Source: UBA4782 sp034429195
Lineage (GTDB): Bacteria > Chloroflexota > Anaerolineae > Anaerolineales > Anaerolineaceae
Assembly: GCA_034429195.1 (NCBI GenBank)
Contig: DAOUGQ010000012.1
Span: forward strand, 1-64,000
Direction of reading: 5' to 3'
Length of the DNA: 64,000 bases
Shown: piece by piece, positions 35,712 to 44,999 of the stretch
How positions within the stretch are numbered: position 1 is the stretch's first letter
How the letters are laid out: the number at the start of each line of letters is the position of its first letter
Translations under genes and position numbers: made by a program
The notes under the pieces: generated by a model
Seen by the model: only the letters and a program-made list of their open reading frames with translations
Databases searched by the model: none
What the model was told of the DNA's origin: nothing

Positions 35712-35728
35712 CATTTGCAGGGACAAGA

Positions 35729-36481
35729 TTATTTTCCTGACTGCCTGCCTTCTACATAGACCTTAACTGCTTTCAACATGAACTCTGCCAGATTGGGATG
35801 AACCTTGTCAAAATTTGCTTTGAAACGGGGATCAGTGCTGTACCCTTCTGCAATAGCCAGAAGCTGTCTGTCATTGGGAGTCCAGAAGTATTCCATGTGT
35901 TTATGCCACCGAACAATGCACGCCTGCACCTCAGAAGAGGAGGCTCCCTTTGGCATTGCTTTGACGATATCTTGATAGATGGAGTTTCCTTCTTCCCCAA
36001 TACGCTGTTTTTCAGAGGTAGTGTATCTTTTCCATTTTTCATTGGATGCTTTTACAATTTCTGGGTTATATTCTTGCAAAGCTTCTTTTTCATAATCAGC
36101 CTGTTGTTTGTCATTAAATACATCAAATAATTGTTCTTTGTTCATCTTTTTGTTACCTTTCAAAAACTCCTGTGTATTCTCCACTGTCATGATCAACCGT
36201 TTAATATGATGCGCTTTCTGTTCCAGTTTCTCTTTGTGATTTTCCAACGCAGAGAGAATGTCGAAATTAGGTTGGTCAAGGATTGATCTGATCTGCTCGA
36301 GTGGCATATCCAATTCGCGAAAGAGAAGGATCTGCTGCAAGCGCATTAGTTGCTCATCGTTATAGTACCGATATCCATTTTTTCCGACCTGACAGGGCTT
36401 TAGCAAACCAACGCTGTCATAATAGTGCAGAGTTCGGGTGGTGACTCCTGCGATTTTAGCAACCTGTTTTACTGTGTACAT
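35729..36481 (-). CDS. MerR family regulator with TipAS-like ligand domain
   Basis: 250-aa regulator. Residues 1-70 are the MerR DNA-binding domain (YTVKQVAKIAGVTTRTLHYYDSVGLLKP); residues ~75-120 form the dimer coiled coil; residues ~125-250 fit the TipAS antibiotic-recognition domain (YNPEIVKASNEKWKRYTTSEKQ, conserved WHKHMEYFW). TipA-type proteins bind peptide antibiotics and autoactivate. A MerR-type promoter lies directly upstream and its predicted start coincides with the ATG, suggesting a leaderless mRNA. Confidence 0.9.
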   Translation of the reverse strand: MYTVKQVAKIAGVTTRTLHYYDSVGLLKPCQVGKNGYRYYNDEQLMRLQQILLFRELDMPLEQIRSILDQPNFDILSALENHKEKLEQKAHHIKRLIMTVENTQEFLKGNKKMNKEQLFDVFNDKQQADYEKEALQEYNPEIVKASNEKWKRYTTSEKQRIGEEGNSIYQDIVKAMPKGASSSEVQACIVRWHKHMEYFWTPNDRQLLAIAEGYSTDPRFKANFDKVHPNLAEFMLKAVKVYVEGRQSGK

Positions 36482-36487
36482 GATGCC

Positions 36488-36518
36488 AGTATAAACTATG
36501 ACGTAACGTTAATGTCAA
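36488..36518 (-). promoter_or_regulatory. MerR-type promoter with 19-bp spacer and operator
   Basis: On the minus strand: TTGACA (36513-36518), 19-nt spacer, TATACT (36488-36493). The spacer region holds TGAC...GTCA arms (36499-36502 and 36514-36517) and an inner perfect palindrome TAACGTTA (36504-36511). An over-long spacer with a dyad is the hallmark of promoters untwisted by MerR-family activators, consistent with autoregulation. Only six bases separate the -10 from the ATG. Confidence 0.8.
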
Positions 36519-36598
36519 GGGGTTATTTAAATTTCGCGTTGCATTTTCATATATTTTCTTAACCGTCATGTCGCTATAATATTTTTGAGGAATATGCC

Positions 36599-36970
36599 AT
36601 GAAAAGAACATTTCGATATGAACGCCATTCACAACCTTTGCTTCCGAGAAACCAGTTCTTCCAACGGCTTTTAGGGCATGGATTGATTGCCTTTCTGTTG
36701 CTGCTTTTTTCTCTTTTCATTGGAGTCTGTGGGTATCATTTCACCGAAGGCCTTGGTTGGCTTGATTCATTATTAAATGCGTCGATGATCCTTGGTGGAA
36801 TGGGCCCGGTAAATGCTTTGCAAACTGATGCGGGCAAGTTATTCGCTTCTTTTTATGCCCTATTTTCAGGGATTGCATTTCTGGCATCCTCTGGTATTTT
36901 GATCACCCCTGTTGTGCACCGATTCCTCCATCACCTTCATCTGGAAGCATCAGATCAAAAATCGGATTGA
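36599..36970 (+). CDS. Small two-helix membrane protein, K+-channel-like pore region
   Basis: 123-aa protein with a basic N-terminus, a first helix (LIAFLLLLFSLFIGVCGYHF), a connecting segment WLDSLLNASMILGGMGPVNAL, a second helix (LFASFYALFSGIAFLASSGIL) and a His-rich tail. The helix-pore-helix shape recalls two-TM ion channels, but the selectivity sequence TxGYG is replaced by GGMGP. Similar unnamed proteins exist in other bacteria to my knowledge. Function unknown. Confidence 0.6.
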   Translation: MKRTFRYERHSQPLLPRNQFFQRLLGHGLIAFLLLLFSLFIGVCGYHFTEGLGWLDSLLNASMILGGMGPVNALQTDAGKLFASFYALFSGIAFLASSGILITPVVHRFLHHLHLEASDQKSD

Positions 36971-36998
36971 ACATGGATCATTATCAGGAGGAGAATGC

Positions 36999-37388
36999 AT
37001 GCTTTCGATACAATTTATCGAGGCACGGTTCAAAAATTTATCGCCAGATCTGCTTGATGTGGTGTTGGAATTGCGCAATATCATTGTACAGATCGCCCCC
37101 GGTGTCACTGAGGAATCAATGCATAATGGAATGGTATATTACATGAAAGAAAGGGGGGGACATGTCAGCGCGGGGGTTTGCCTTATCCGTGTTTACGCAG
37201 ATCACATTCGCCTGGCATTTTTTCATGGAGCATTCCTGCCTGACCCTGAACACCTGTTGAGGGGAAACCAGATTGCCATGCGTGACCTGAATATTCAGTC
37301 GTTTGACACCGCCCCCTGGGAAGCTATCCGAGATTTGATTGAGGCTTCATATTGCTTTGATCCGTATACAAAAACCTTTCAAAAATGA
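36999..37388 (+). CDS. DUF1801 domain protein
   Basis: 129-aa cytoplasmic protein. SPDLLDVVLELRNIIVQIAPGVTEESMHNGMVYYM and the later IRLAFFHGAFLPDPEHLLRG follow the DUF1801 (YdhG-like) pattern. Function unknown. The frame is open upstream across the end of the previous gene, but an AGGAGG ribosome site before the ATG at 36999 settles the start. Confidence 0.8.
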   Translation: MLSIQFIEARFKNLSPDLLDVVLELRNIIVQIAPGVTEESMHNGMVYYMKERGGHVSAGVCLIRVYADHIRLAFFHGAFLPDPEHLLRGNQIAMRDLNIQSFDTAPWEAIRDLIEASYCFDPYTKTFQK

Positions 37389-37419
37389 ATCATGAATTCT
37401 TTTCCAATAAAGGTATCCA

Positions 37420-38352
37420 ATGAAAATTAACAAAATTACTGGTAGAAGAATTTTCAAAGTAGTTTTGATTATTTTTGGGGTGTGTGCTGCAATTCCAATC
37501 ACGGGAATCGCCCTTTTTGAAGCTGTAAATCGAACCAATGGAAAGATTGTTTCTTCGGGCGAGATACGTAGATACTTGATCCATGTACCTGCCAACTATA
37601 ACCCCGCGAAACCAACTCCGCTTGTTTTCAACATTCATGGATTCGCTCAATGGCCAGCAAATCAACAGCATATCAGCAAATGGAATGACCTGGCTGATAA
37701 AGAAGGATTTATTGTAGTGTATCCTATGGGTACGAAATTCCCGTTGCGGTGGAATTCTCATCTTCCCATTGATAAATCGCCCGAAACACAAAAAGATGTT
37801 ATTTTCTTTGTTGATATGATCGAGAAATTCTCCAGCGAGTACAACATAGATCCTGACCGGGTTTATGCCAGCGGGTTATCCAATGGGGGAGGAATGGCAT
37901 TTGCGCTTGCCTGCACTCTTTCAGATTATATCGCAGCCATCGGAACCGTAGCGGGTGCTTATACCTATCCCTGGGAGGCATGCAAACCTCAGCGTCCGGT
38001 ACCTTTGATTGCTTTTCATGGGATGGAGGATCTAATTGTTCCTTATGATGGTGGTTACGCAAAAAGCATCCCTTATCATTTGCCTCCTGTTCCAGAATGG
38101 ATAACTGAATACGCTCAACGAAACGGTTGTACTGGAGAACATCCACTTGTGATTAATAAAGAGGTCAAGAGTATTCAATACTTTTCTTGTGAGCAAAGAG
38201 TTGATGTAATCCTTTATACAATCAAGGATGGAGGTCATTCCTGGCCTGGCGGAAATCCGCTGCCTAAATTCATCGTTGGGAAAACCAGCCAGGATATTGA
38301 TGCCACTCGCTTGATGTGGGAATTCTTCAAAGCGCACCCGATGGAAAAATAA
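37420..38352 (+). CDS. Membrane-anchored PHB-depolymerase/LpqC-type esterase
   Basis: 310-aa alpha/beta hydrolase behind a single N-terminal membrane helix (residues ~9-30), so probably facing outwards. Catalytic features: NIHGFAQWPANQ (oxyanion region), nucleophile elbow GLSNGGGM, Asp in HGMEDLIVPYDGG and His in DGGHSWPGG, the set found in polyhydroxybutyrate depolymerase-family and feruloyl/acetyl xylan esterases. Substrate not determinable. Confidence 0.88.
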   Translation: MKINKITGRRIFKVVLIIFGVCAAIPITGIALFEAVNRTNGKIVSSGEIRRYLIHVPANYNPAKPTPLVFNIHGFAQWPANQQHISKWNDLADKEGFIVVYPMGTKFPLRWNSHLPIDKSPETQKDVIFFVDMIEKFSSEYNIDPDRVYASGLSNGGGMAFALACTLSDYIAAIGTVAGAYTYPWEACKPQRPVPLIAFHGMEDLIVPYDGGYAKSIPYHLPPVPEWITEYAQRNGCTGEHPLVINKEVKSIQYFSCEQRVDVILYTIKDGGHSWPGGNPLPKFIVGKTSQDIDATRLMWEFFKAHPMEK

Positions 38353-38495
38353 TTTTTAGCGGATAATCCTTTTCGGAGTTTTTAACTGCACCATGAGAAT
38401 TCCTTGAAATATTCATGTCTAAAAATGAGTACTTGCCTTAATTCTCATATTGACCTGAAAAACGATGCAGAGAGTGATTGGATTACCTGACTTTA

Positions 38496-39554
38496 TTATC
38501 CCTCCGCTACTGCCCCGGCGAGTTTCACCGTCATGTATTCCAGCTGCTTTTGACTGGTACGCTGATCAATATTGAGTGTGAGCATATGGTTCATCATATC
38601 CAAGGCCTGAACATTTTTCTGGGTGGCTGGGTGCTGTAACATCTCACTCCAATGAACCAGCAGTCCTATCCCGGATTCACCTAAAGATTCAAGTACTCTA
38701 TCTCTATCTACGCTTTTGAGGTAAACGGGCATTCCCATGGGCATGATGTCATCTGGTAGTACTGGATATATGGGCTTAATCTCTGGGATGGTCTGGATCA
38801 ATTTCAGCAGGTATGAATAATTTTCTCGGCGGATTTGCCTGATGCCGTCCCAATCAAGATGCTCGATGGCATTCTTCTCTTCCTCGTCACCTAAGACAAC
38901 GCCATCTGATTCGTAAAACTTTTCTGCTTGCAAGAGGATTTCTGACAGTGTAGCGCGATCATCTTTATCATTATAGAGATAGTCATACAGCCGTTTACGG
39001 TAGTCTCGAATGAGGGGTAAGCGGTGATTGACCCTGCCCTCATATTTCTTCAAGACTGGTGTAATATCAAATTTCGTAGAAAGATACCCGCCATCGTACG
39101 GTACCAATTTTCGCATACTGTTAAAAACGAAGTCACCGATTGGATTCTTCATTAAACCCGCCTGGGCATTATCTTCGATCACGAGAACACCATGGCTTTG
39201 CAGGTTCTGGATAAAATATCTCACAGAAAGCGATGGCGGAAAACCGAAGTAATTAATGAAGTAGAAAACCCGATACCCCTCGATCTTCTGTACCACATCA
39301 TCCAGGTTGACGGATAGATTGTGGTTCACCTGGTAGAAATCGCAGGTTATTTCATTGCGCTCGAATGCATTTACGATGGTGGGACACAAATAGGCTGGCA
39401 GCAGTACTTTGTCAATCCCTTGCGCCAAAAGAACATCACCTATTACTTTGAGGCATGCCTGTCCCCCGTTGAGGAAGTGCATCCCATCAAATAAAGTTGT
39501 GCGCTGCCGGGTGGCCCAGCTTTGATCGTAATAAAATTCACCGCCAACGAACAA
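38496..39554 (-). CDS. DegT/DnrJ/EryC1-like PLP-dependent protein
   Basis: 352-aa protein of the fold-type I aminotransferase-like DegT group. NGGQACLKVIGDVLLAQGIDKVLLPAYLCPTIVNAF is the N-terminal cofactor region; VIEDNAQAG holds the ring-contacting Asp; FNSMRKLVPYDGG contains a Lys at the Schiff-base position. It is shorter and more diverged than sugar aminotransferases and has no nucleotide-sugar genes nearby, so the reaction is open. Confidence 0.75.
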   Translation of the reverse strand: MFVGGEFYYDQSWATRQRTTLFDGMHFLNGGQACLKVIGDVLLAQGIDKVLLPAYLCPTIVNAFERNEITCDFYQVNHNLSVNLDDVVQKIEGYRVFYFINYFGFPPSLSVRYFIQNLQSHGVLVIEDNAQAGLMKNPIGDFVFNSMRKLVPYDGGYLSTKFDITPVLKKYEGRVNHRLPLIRDYRKRLYDYLYNDKDDRATLSEILLQAEKFYESDGVVLGDEEEKNAIEHLDWDGIRQIRRENYSYLLKLIQTIPEIKPIYPVLPDDIMPMGMPVYLKSVDRDRVLESLGESGIGLLVHWSEMLQHPATQKNVQALDMMNHMLTLNIDQRTSQKQLEYMTVKLAGAVAEG

Positions 39555-39644
39555 TTGCTTTTTCTCCAGTGAGAAAGAGATATTCTCTGGCGGTGATTAT
39601 AATCCCTGAAATATTCAAAGGCTTATTTGGAACTTATTCTTTAG

Positions 39645-41501
39645 TTACTCTTCCATCAGTTCTTTTGCTTTTTTTACCAGCTTGCCGCGTTCTTCAGAAT
39701 CTAGAATGCGTTTGCGAATTCGCAGGTTCAGCGGGGTTACTTCGAGTAATTCATCTTCACCTAGAAATTCAATCATTTCATCCAGGCTCATCGAACGGAG
39801 GGTGTTCAGCCTTACTTCGATATCTTTATTGGAAGAACGCATGTTGGTAAGGTGTTTCTTCTTGCAGACATTGATCACCAGATCGCCCGGGCGAGGTTGC
39901 TCACCAACGACCATACCTTCATAAACTTCTACACCCGGACCATAGAACAATGTTCCGCGTTCTTCTGCGTTTTTTAAGCCATAGCTGCTGGTAAATCCGG
40001 GTTCCCAGGCTACCAGGCTACCGTTTAACCTTGATGTGATATTTTTCACCATAGGAAGATAGCCATGAAAAAGGGTGTTGATGATGCCCATCCCGCGTGT
40101 GGCTGTAAGGAATTGATACCGGAACCCTAATAATCCACGGGTTGGCGCGAGGTAGGTCAGATGAACGCTGCCGGTACCGCTATCCTGCATATCCAACATC
40201 TGCCCACGGCGGTTGCCAAGCATTTCAACCACCACACCGACCGTATCTTTACTGGTGTCAATGTGTACTTCTTCGAATGGCTCGAGCAGCTCTCCGGTAG
40301 CACTCTGTTTGAAGATCACTTCGGGGCGAGAAACCTGGAATTCGTATCCTTCACGACGCATGGTTTCGATCAAAATGACAAGATGGAGTTCTCCACGACC
40401 TGAAACTAAGAAGGTATCGGTTGTATCAGTTTCTTCCACACGCAGTGCAACATTTCGCTGCAATTCATTAAACAATCTTTCGCGTAGATTACGGGATGTA
40501 CCCCACCTCCCATCACGACCTGCCATGGGAGAAGTATTCACGCCAAAGGTCATGCGAATAGTAGGTTCTTCTACCCGGATGGGTTCAAGTGCTACAGGAT
40601 TAATCGGGTCAGCAAGTGTTTCTCCAATGGCGATCCCTTCCAAACCCGCCAATGCTACGATCTCCCCGGCTTCAGCTTTTTCAACTTCAACTTTATCCAA
40701 TCCCTGAAAAACATATAGATATCGGGCGTTTTCAGGTAGGTTCTGACCATCCAGGGTCATGCGTGCCAGAGAATCTCCTGCATGGATGGAACCAGAGAAA
40801 ATTCTACCTACTGCGGTGACACCTCGATAATCGTCATATCCCAGAGTGGTTACCAGTAATTGAAGAGGAGCTTCTTTATCTACTTTTGGGCAAGGGATGG
40901 ATCGAAGGATAGTATCAAATAAGGGCTGCAGGTCAGGGCCCAACTCTGGTGTCAATCCAGCCTTGCCAGTAACCGCATTGGTATATACCACTGGGAAATT
41001 GGCTTGATCATCGGTTGCTCCCAATTCGATGAAAAGATCGAATGTTTTGTTAAGCGTTTCGTTCGGATCAGCATCTTTGCGGTCAACTTTATTGATCACA
41101 ACTACTGCCCGGTGACCACATTCCAGGGCTTTCTTCAAAACAAAACGTGTCTGAGGCATAGGACCTTCTGCTGCATCGACCAGCAGCAGTACGCCATCTA
41201 CCATATTCATGACACGTTCCACCTCGCCACCGAAATCCGCATGTCCGGGGGTGTCTACGATATTGATCTTTACATTTTGTTGGGTGAGGGGATCGAAGAT
41301 TTGAATCGCAGTATTTTTCGCAAGGATTGTAATCCCGCGTTCACGTTCGAGATCGTTTGAGTCCATTACGCGTTCTACAACTTGCTGGTTGGCACGAAAA
41401 GTATGTGCCTGTTTCAGCAACCCATCCACCAGGGTGGTTTTGCCGTGGTCAACATGGGCAATAATGGCAATATTTCTAAGATCGGTTCTTTCCTGTAACA
41501 T
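39645..41501 (-). CDS. typA: Ribosome-associated GTPase TypA/BipA
   Basis: 618-aa translational GTPase of the EF-G-like family. G1 AHVDHGKTTLVDGLL, switch I RGITILAKNTA, G3 DTPGHADFGGEVERV, G4 NKVDR; the C-terminal half carries the GRGELHLVILIETMRREGYEFQVSRPEV segment and the BipA-specific C-terminal domain ending in LRIRKRILDSEERGK. It binds the ribosome and helps 50S assembly and stress growth. Length agrees with the family. Confidence 0.96.
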   Translation of the reverse strand: MLQERTDLRNIAIIAHVDHGKTTLVDGLLKQAHTFRANQQVVERVMDSNDLERERGITILAKNTAIQIFDPLTQQNVKINIVDTPGHADFGGEVERVMNMVDGVLLLVDAAEGPMPQTRFVLKKALECGHRAVVVINKVDRKDADPNETLNKTFDLFIELGATDDQANFPVVYTNAVTGKAGLTPELGPDLQPLFDTILRSIPCPKVDKEAPLQLLVTTLGYDDYRGVTAVGRIFSGSIHAGDSLARMTLDGQNLPENARYLYVFQGLDKVEVEKAEAGEIVALAGLEGIAIGETLADPINPVALEPIRVEEPTIRMTFGVNTSPMAGRDGRWGTSRNLRERLFNELQRNVALRVEETDTTDTFLVSGRGELHLVILIETMRREGYEFQVSRPEVIFKQSATGELLEPFEEVHIDTSKDTVGVVVEMLGNRRGQMLDMQDSGTGSVHLTYLAPTRGLLGFRYQFLTATRGMGIINTLFHGYLPMVKNITSRLNGSLVAWEPGFTSSYGLKNAEERGTLFYGPGVEVYEGMVVGEQPRPGDLVINVCKKKHLTNMRSSNKDIEVRLNTLRSMSLDEMIEFLGEDELLEVTPLNLRIRKRILDSEERGKLVKKAKELMEE

Positions 41502-41709
41502 AAACTTACTCTTTCCTTATATAACACAACGTTCAGACAAGCAGGAAAGTATACACCAATTTTAAGAAGGTGGGGGAAGGTATTTTTTCTTAATGAAAAA
41601 TTCTGCAATTATCAGAATATGTTGGCAAGTAGTTCTCGCAAGGCAAGGTGTCGAATTTATTGTTGAAAATGGAAAGTAACTGCCTGAAAGAGAAAATCCT
41701 TTGCTTTAT

Positions 41710-42471
41710 CTACTTGAGAAAATAATATATGGCTACAACCAATCCGATTCCTACAACCAGCCAGCGAAGAGTAGATGGTTTGATCCGGCTCGCGATCCGA
41801 CCTCCTATTGCTCCCCCTAATAAAGCAGAAACTGCCATTACGGCTGCTACAGGCCACAACACATTCCCTGAGAAAATAAAAAATATAGCTGCTGATATAT
41901 TGGTGCTGAAAGAGATTACTTGCTTGAGCGCATTTAATTTGGTCAGATTGTCGCTCAGGGTGAGGCCTAATACTGCTATGACAATAACACTTAAACCGGC
42001 TCCAAAATAACCTCCATATACTGCTGCCAGGGCTACCGGAATGACTGACCAAAAGAACTGATCGTGACCAGGGTTATGGTTTTTCATTCGTTGACTGACC
42101 CAACTGCGTACTGGATCAGCGACTGCCAGTAAGAGTGCAGCAAGCAGAATGAGATATGGTACAAGCGAGGCAAACAGCTTTTCACCAGTGTTGAGGAGTA
42201 ATACTCCACCAATAATACCTCCTGCAATACTGGCTGGGATGAAATACCAAAGCCTTTTTCGTTGAGATTTGAGATCGTTCCATTGAGCCAGAGTGCCACC
42301 CAGATAACCCGGGCAGAGCGCTACCGTATTGGTAATATTCGCAATTACTGGGGGAATCCCTAGAGCTGTGAGTACAGGAAAGGTGATCAACGTACCACCG
42401 CCAGCTAAAGCGTTTACTGCGCCTGCTACCATAGCTGCCAGGGCGATTATGATGTAGTCAAGTAGGTTCAT
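41710..42471 (-). CDS. TauE/SafE family sulfite/anion exporter
   Basis: 253-aa membrane protein with about eight helices. The two family repeats are visible: AGAVNALAGGGTLITFPVLTALGIPPVIANITNTVAL in the first half and GGYFGAGLSVIVIAVLGL...NALKQVISFSTNISAAIFFI in the second. Exports sulfite, sulfoacetate or related anions in characterised members; no sulfur genes nearby. Confidence 0.9.
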   Translation of the reverse strand: MNLLDYIIIALAAMVAGAVNALAGGGTLITFPVLTALGIPPVIANITNTVALCPGYLGGTLAQWNDLKSQRKRLWYFIPASIAGGIIGGVLLLNTGEKLFASLVPYLILLAALLLAVADPVRSWVSQRMKNHNPGHDQFFWSVIPVALAAVYGGYFGAGLSVIVIAVLGLTLSDNLTKLNALKQVISFSTNISAAIFFIFSGNVLWPVAAVMAVSALLGGAIGGRIASRIKPSTLRWLVVGIGLVVAIYYFLK

Positions 42472-43052
42472 GTTTGAGTCCCGTTATATATCTTTAGGAT
42501 GAAGTATAACGTATCCAGATGGAATTCAATGAATAAAATCCCAAAAACCACCTTCATATTAGAATGGCATTAGAATGGCAGGCAATGCTTATTTGGGTTT
42601 TGCACCAGGGAGTCGATTGTAAGGATGAGCGTAAGCTTCATCGCTGAGCAGTATGGTGGTCTCTTTTTAGAGATTACTTCACCCCGCAAAGAACGCAGGG
42701 TTTATAAGGACAACCCCGGAGGACTATGTGTAGCGCTTAACTCTCAATAATCAGGATTATTTCGCATCACACCACACTCTATTTCTGGCGAAACAGATCT
42801 CCAAAATACATAGCCAGTACACCCTTTACCAATAAACATTTCTCCCTCCTGCACCTTCTCTATTTTAGAAAACTAAAAAATGAGGAAGAAGAATCTCGAT
42901 GTTTTAACCATGTCGTGCTGAAGAAGTAACCTGTACCACACGGAATGTGGGTTAGCTTCCTGCATTGGAATGAAACAATTTTGGGCAATCGGTGGAGTCA
43001 GAATCGACTCAACGCTGAACAAACCGTGTTCTTTCAAAATGACAAAACCCTA
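42472..43052. other. 581-bp intergenic region without a recognisable gene
   Basis: No supported coding frame. It holds an 11-bp tandem duplication (ATTAGAATGGC at 42558-42568 and 42569-42579). The last ~110 bp (GTGCTGAAGAAG, then a tail with AATGACAAAACCC) resemble the end of the 9.9-10.5 kb gap; both abut the 3' end of a minus-strand gene. Confidence 0.5.
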
Positions 43053-43949
43053 CTATTCCATCAATTGTTTTGCCAGGGCGATTGCGCCAAGCATACCTGA
43101 GCGGTTACCCAAAGAGGGAGATACGATGTAGTTGTCCATCTGCTCCAATAATTCAGGTACATGAATGTACCCATTGAGAATGTGTAATACCTGCTGCTGC
43201 ACTTTTTGTAATAACCCAGCCTGGTGCATAACGCCACCCCCCAGCACGATCCGTCGAGGAGATAGCGTACAAATAAGATTAGCGATGCAGTAAGCAAGGT
43301 ATTCTGCTTCCAATTGCCAGGCAGGGTGGTCATCCGGCAAGGTTTCTGCAGGAGTGCCCCATCGTTTCTGCATAGCTGGACCAGATGCCAGACCTTCCAG
43401 GCAATCATTATGAAACGGGCACATTCCCTTAAAAGGATCCTGTGATAAATCATGAGGAATCCTGAGATGTCCTGCTTCTCCATGCAACAAACCATGTAGC
43501 AGACTGCCATTGATCAATACTCCCACACCAATACCTGTCCCCACTGTGATATAGACGAAGGGATCAAGCTGGTGGTTGGCTTCCACCCATGAATATTCTC
43601 CAAAAGCGGCTGCATTGACATCTGTATCAAAAGCCACAGGAATACCCAATGCCTGCTGAACCTGACCATAGATGTCAGCCATTCTCCAACCTGGTTTGGG
43701 AGTGGTTGTGATATATCCATAAGTGGGTGAAGAAATATTCAGATCGATTGGTCCAAAAGAAGCGATACCCACTGCAGCCAGTTCGTTTTTAGCCAAATAA
43801 GGGCGAAAAAAGGCGACAGATTTCTCTATAGTTTCTGTTGGGTTTGTTGTGGAGATACGGATTTCCTCTGTGATGTGGTTTGGGTCAGTTGCTACCATAC
43901 AGTTGAATTTCGTTCCACCGGCTTCTATTGCACCAAATAGCTTCCTCAT
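43053..43949 (-). CDS. ROK family fructokinase-like sugar kinase
   Basis: 298-aa kinase. Phosphate loop GAIEAGGTKFNC, catalytic Asp in FDTDVNAAAFGE, TVGTGIGVGV, and a zinc-binding cluster GEAGH...CPFHNDCLEGLASGPA as in bacterial ROK fructokinases. It phosphorylates fructose or a related hexose in the cytoplasm. Last gene of a three-gene minus-strand cluster with an alpha/alpha-toroid protein and an M28 peptidase. Confidence 0.92.
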   Translation of the reverse strand: MRKLFGAIEAGGTKFNCMVATDPNHITEEIRISTTNPTETIEKSVAFFRPYLAKNELAAVGIASFGPIDLNISSPTYGYITTTPKPGWRMADIYGQVQQALGIPVAFDTDVNAAAFGEYSWVEANHQLDPFVYITVGTGIGVGVLINGSLLHGLLHGEAGHLRIPHDLSQDPFKGMCPFHNDCLEGLASGPAMQKRWGTPAETLPDDHPAWQLEAEYLAYCIANLICTLSPRRIVLGGGVMHQAGLLQKVQQQVLHILNGYIHVPELLEQMDNYIVSPSLGNRSGMLGAIALAKQLME

Positions 43950-43978
43950 TTTTCTTCACCTTTAATCAATATTTTTAA

Positions 43979-44983
43979 TTATGTGTATTTCAAGACACGC
44001 AAGGCACGGATAGTCATCCAGGGGTTGAGTTTTCCTTTTGTACCGTAGCTTCCCCAGGTCTTCCCGGCATAATCATATTCCAGAGGCAATCTGCCTTGCT
44101 CGTCTTGTTTGCTTTGGATCAGCTCGAGGCAATGCTGCATTCGCGGGTCATTCGCATACCCCAGGGGAGCAAGAACTTCTGCGATCTGTAAAATATCTGA
44201 AATGTAGAAAACTGGAAAACCGAATTTCCACCAACTCCGGTTTGGGGGTTGTTCAGGGTTTCCGGTTGGGTAATCAGCTGTTGCGGGATCCACCGAAAGA
44301 AAGAAATCCACCCCGATCTGGATTGCTTTTTGAATGAGTGGAGTATGTTTGTTCTCTGGCAATTTGCTGAACGCAAGCAAGATTTTCAGTGCTCCCCAGG
44401 CACATGCCTGTTTATTATTGGCGCCGCATGCAAAGCCTGGACCACATTTATATGCATAATACCGCAAAGGATTACGCTTTTCAGTCTGTGGCGCGATTCC
44501 TTCTCCCGTTACCGATCGTGCCATCCATTCAAAGGCACTATCCAGACGGGGATCATCGCAACCCAGGGCGATTAACGCATGGCACAAATTACCCTGTAAA
44601 CAATCAATCGTTCCAGAGGGCGTACCGTTATAGCTAAATTGTCCATACGGGCTGAGACTGTTCTCCAGCACATAATTGCAGGCAGTTCTCAAGCGTTCGT
44701 CATATCGGATATCGGCACCGAGCTGTGCCAGCAGAGTGACTGCCCAAACGGTGGATTTGTATTTAGGACCATACCCGGCACCAGGTTTTACCCAGTATCC
44801 TTCGGGCTGCATTTTGTCGAGAACAGTACCAATGGTTCCATCTTGATGTGCAACTATAGCAGCTTTGTTCAGTGCTATATCAGTTTTGGGCACATCAGCA
44901 ATGTCACGCAAAGTAAGGTAGTGTACACCTGGATCGTCGATCCCAAGCAGCCATGAAACTGTTTCTGGATTATTGGACATCAT
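43979..44983 (-). CDS. Prenyltransferase/squalene-oxidase-repeat (alpha/alpha-toroid) protein
   Basis: 334-aa protein made of repeated helix pairs with toroid-repeat cores (YKSTVWAVTLLAQLGA, GTIDCLQGNLCHALIALG, QACAWGALKILLAFSKLP, NPWMTIRALRVLKY), the fold of terpene cyclases and protein prenyltransferases. The DxDD or other cyclase catalytic motif is not evident. Two Cys-containing stretches (CLQGNLC, KCGPGFACG) might bind metal. Related proteins are sometimes misnamed NifH in databases. Role unknown. It follows the M28 gene by 16 nt. Confidence 0.72.
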   Translation of the reverse strand: MMSNNPETVSWLLGIDDPGVHYLTLRDIADVPKTDIALNKAAIVAHQDGTIGTVLDKMQPEGYWVKPGAGYGPKYKSTVWAVTLLAQLGADIRYDERLRTACNYVLENSLSPYGQFSYNGTPSGTIDCLQGNLCHALIALGCDDPRLDSAFEWMARSVTGEGIAPQTEKRNPLRYYAYKCGPGFACGANNKQACAWGALKILLAFSKLPENKHTPLIQKAIQIGVDFFLSVDPATADYPTGNPEQPPNRSWWKFGFPVFYISDILQIAEVLAPLGYANDPRMQHCLELIQSKQDEQGRLPLEYDYAGKTWGSYGTKGKLNPWMTIRALRVLKYT

Positions 44984-44999
44984 ATGATCTCCTGAAAGT

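Noticed and set aside
40213..40707. 164-codon open frame on the plus strand
   Set aside because: Antisense to typA; Ser/Pro-rich with no recognisable domain.
43979..44983. Nitrogenase iron protein (NifH)
   Set aside because: No P-loop or Fe-S ligands of NifH; the repeats are those of an alpha/alpha toroid. The name circulates by misannotation.
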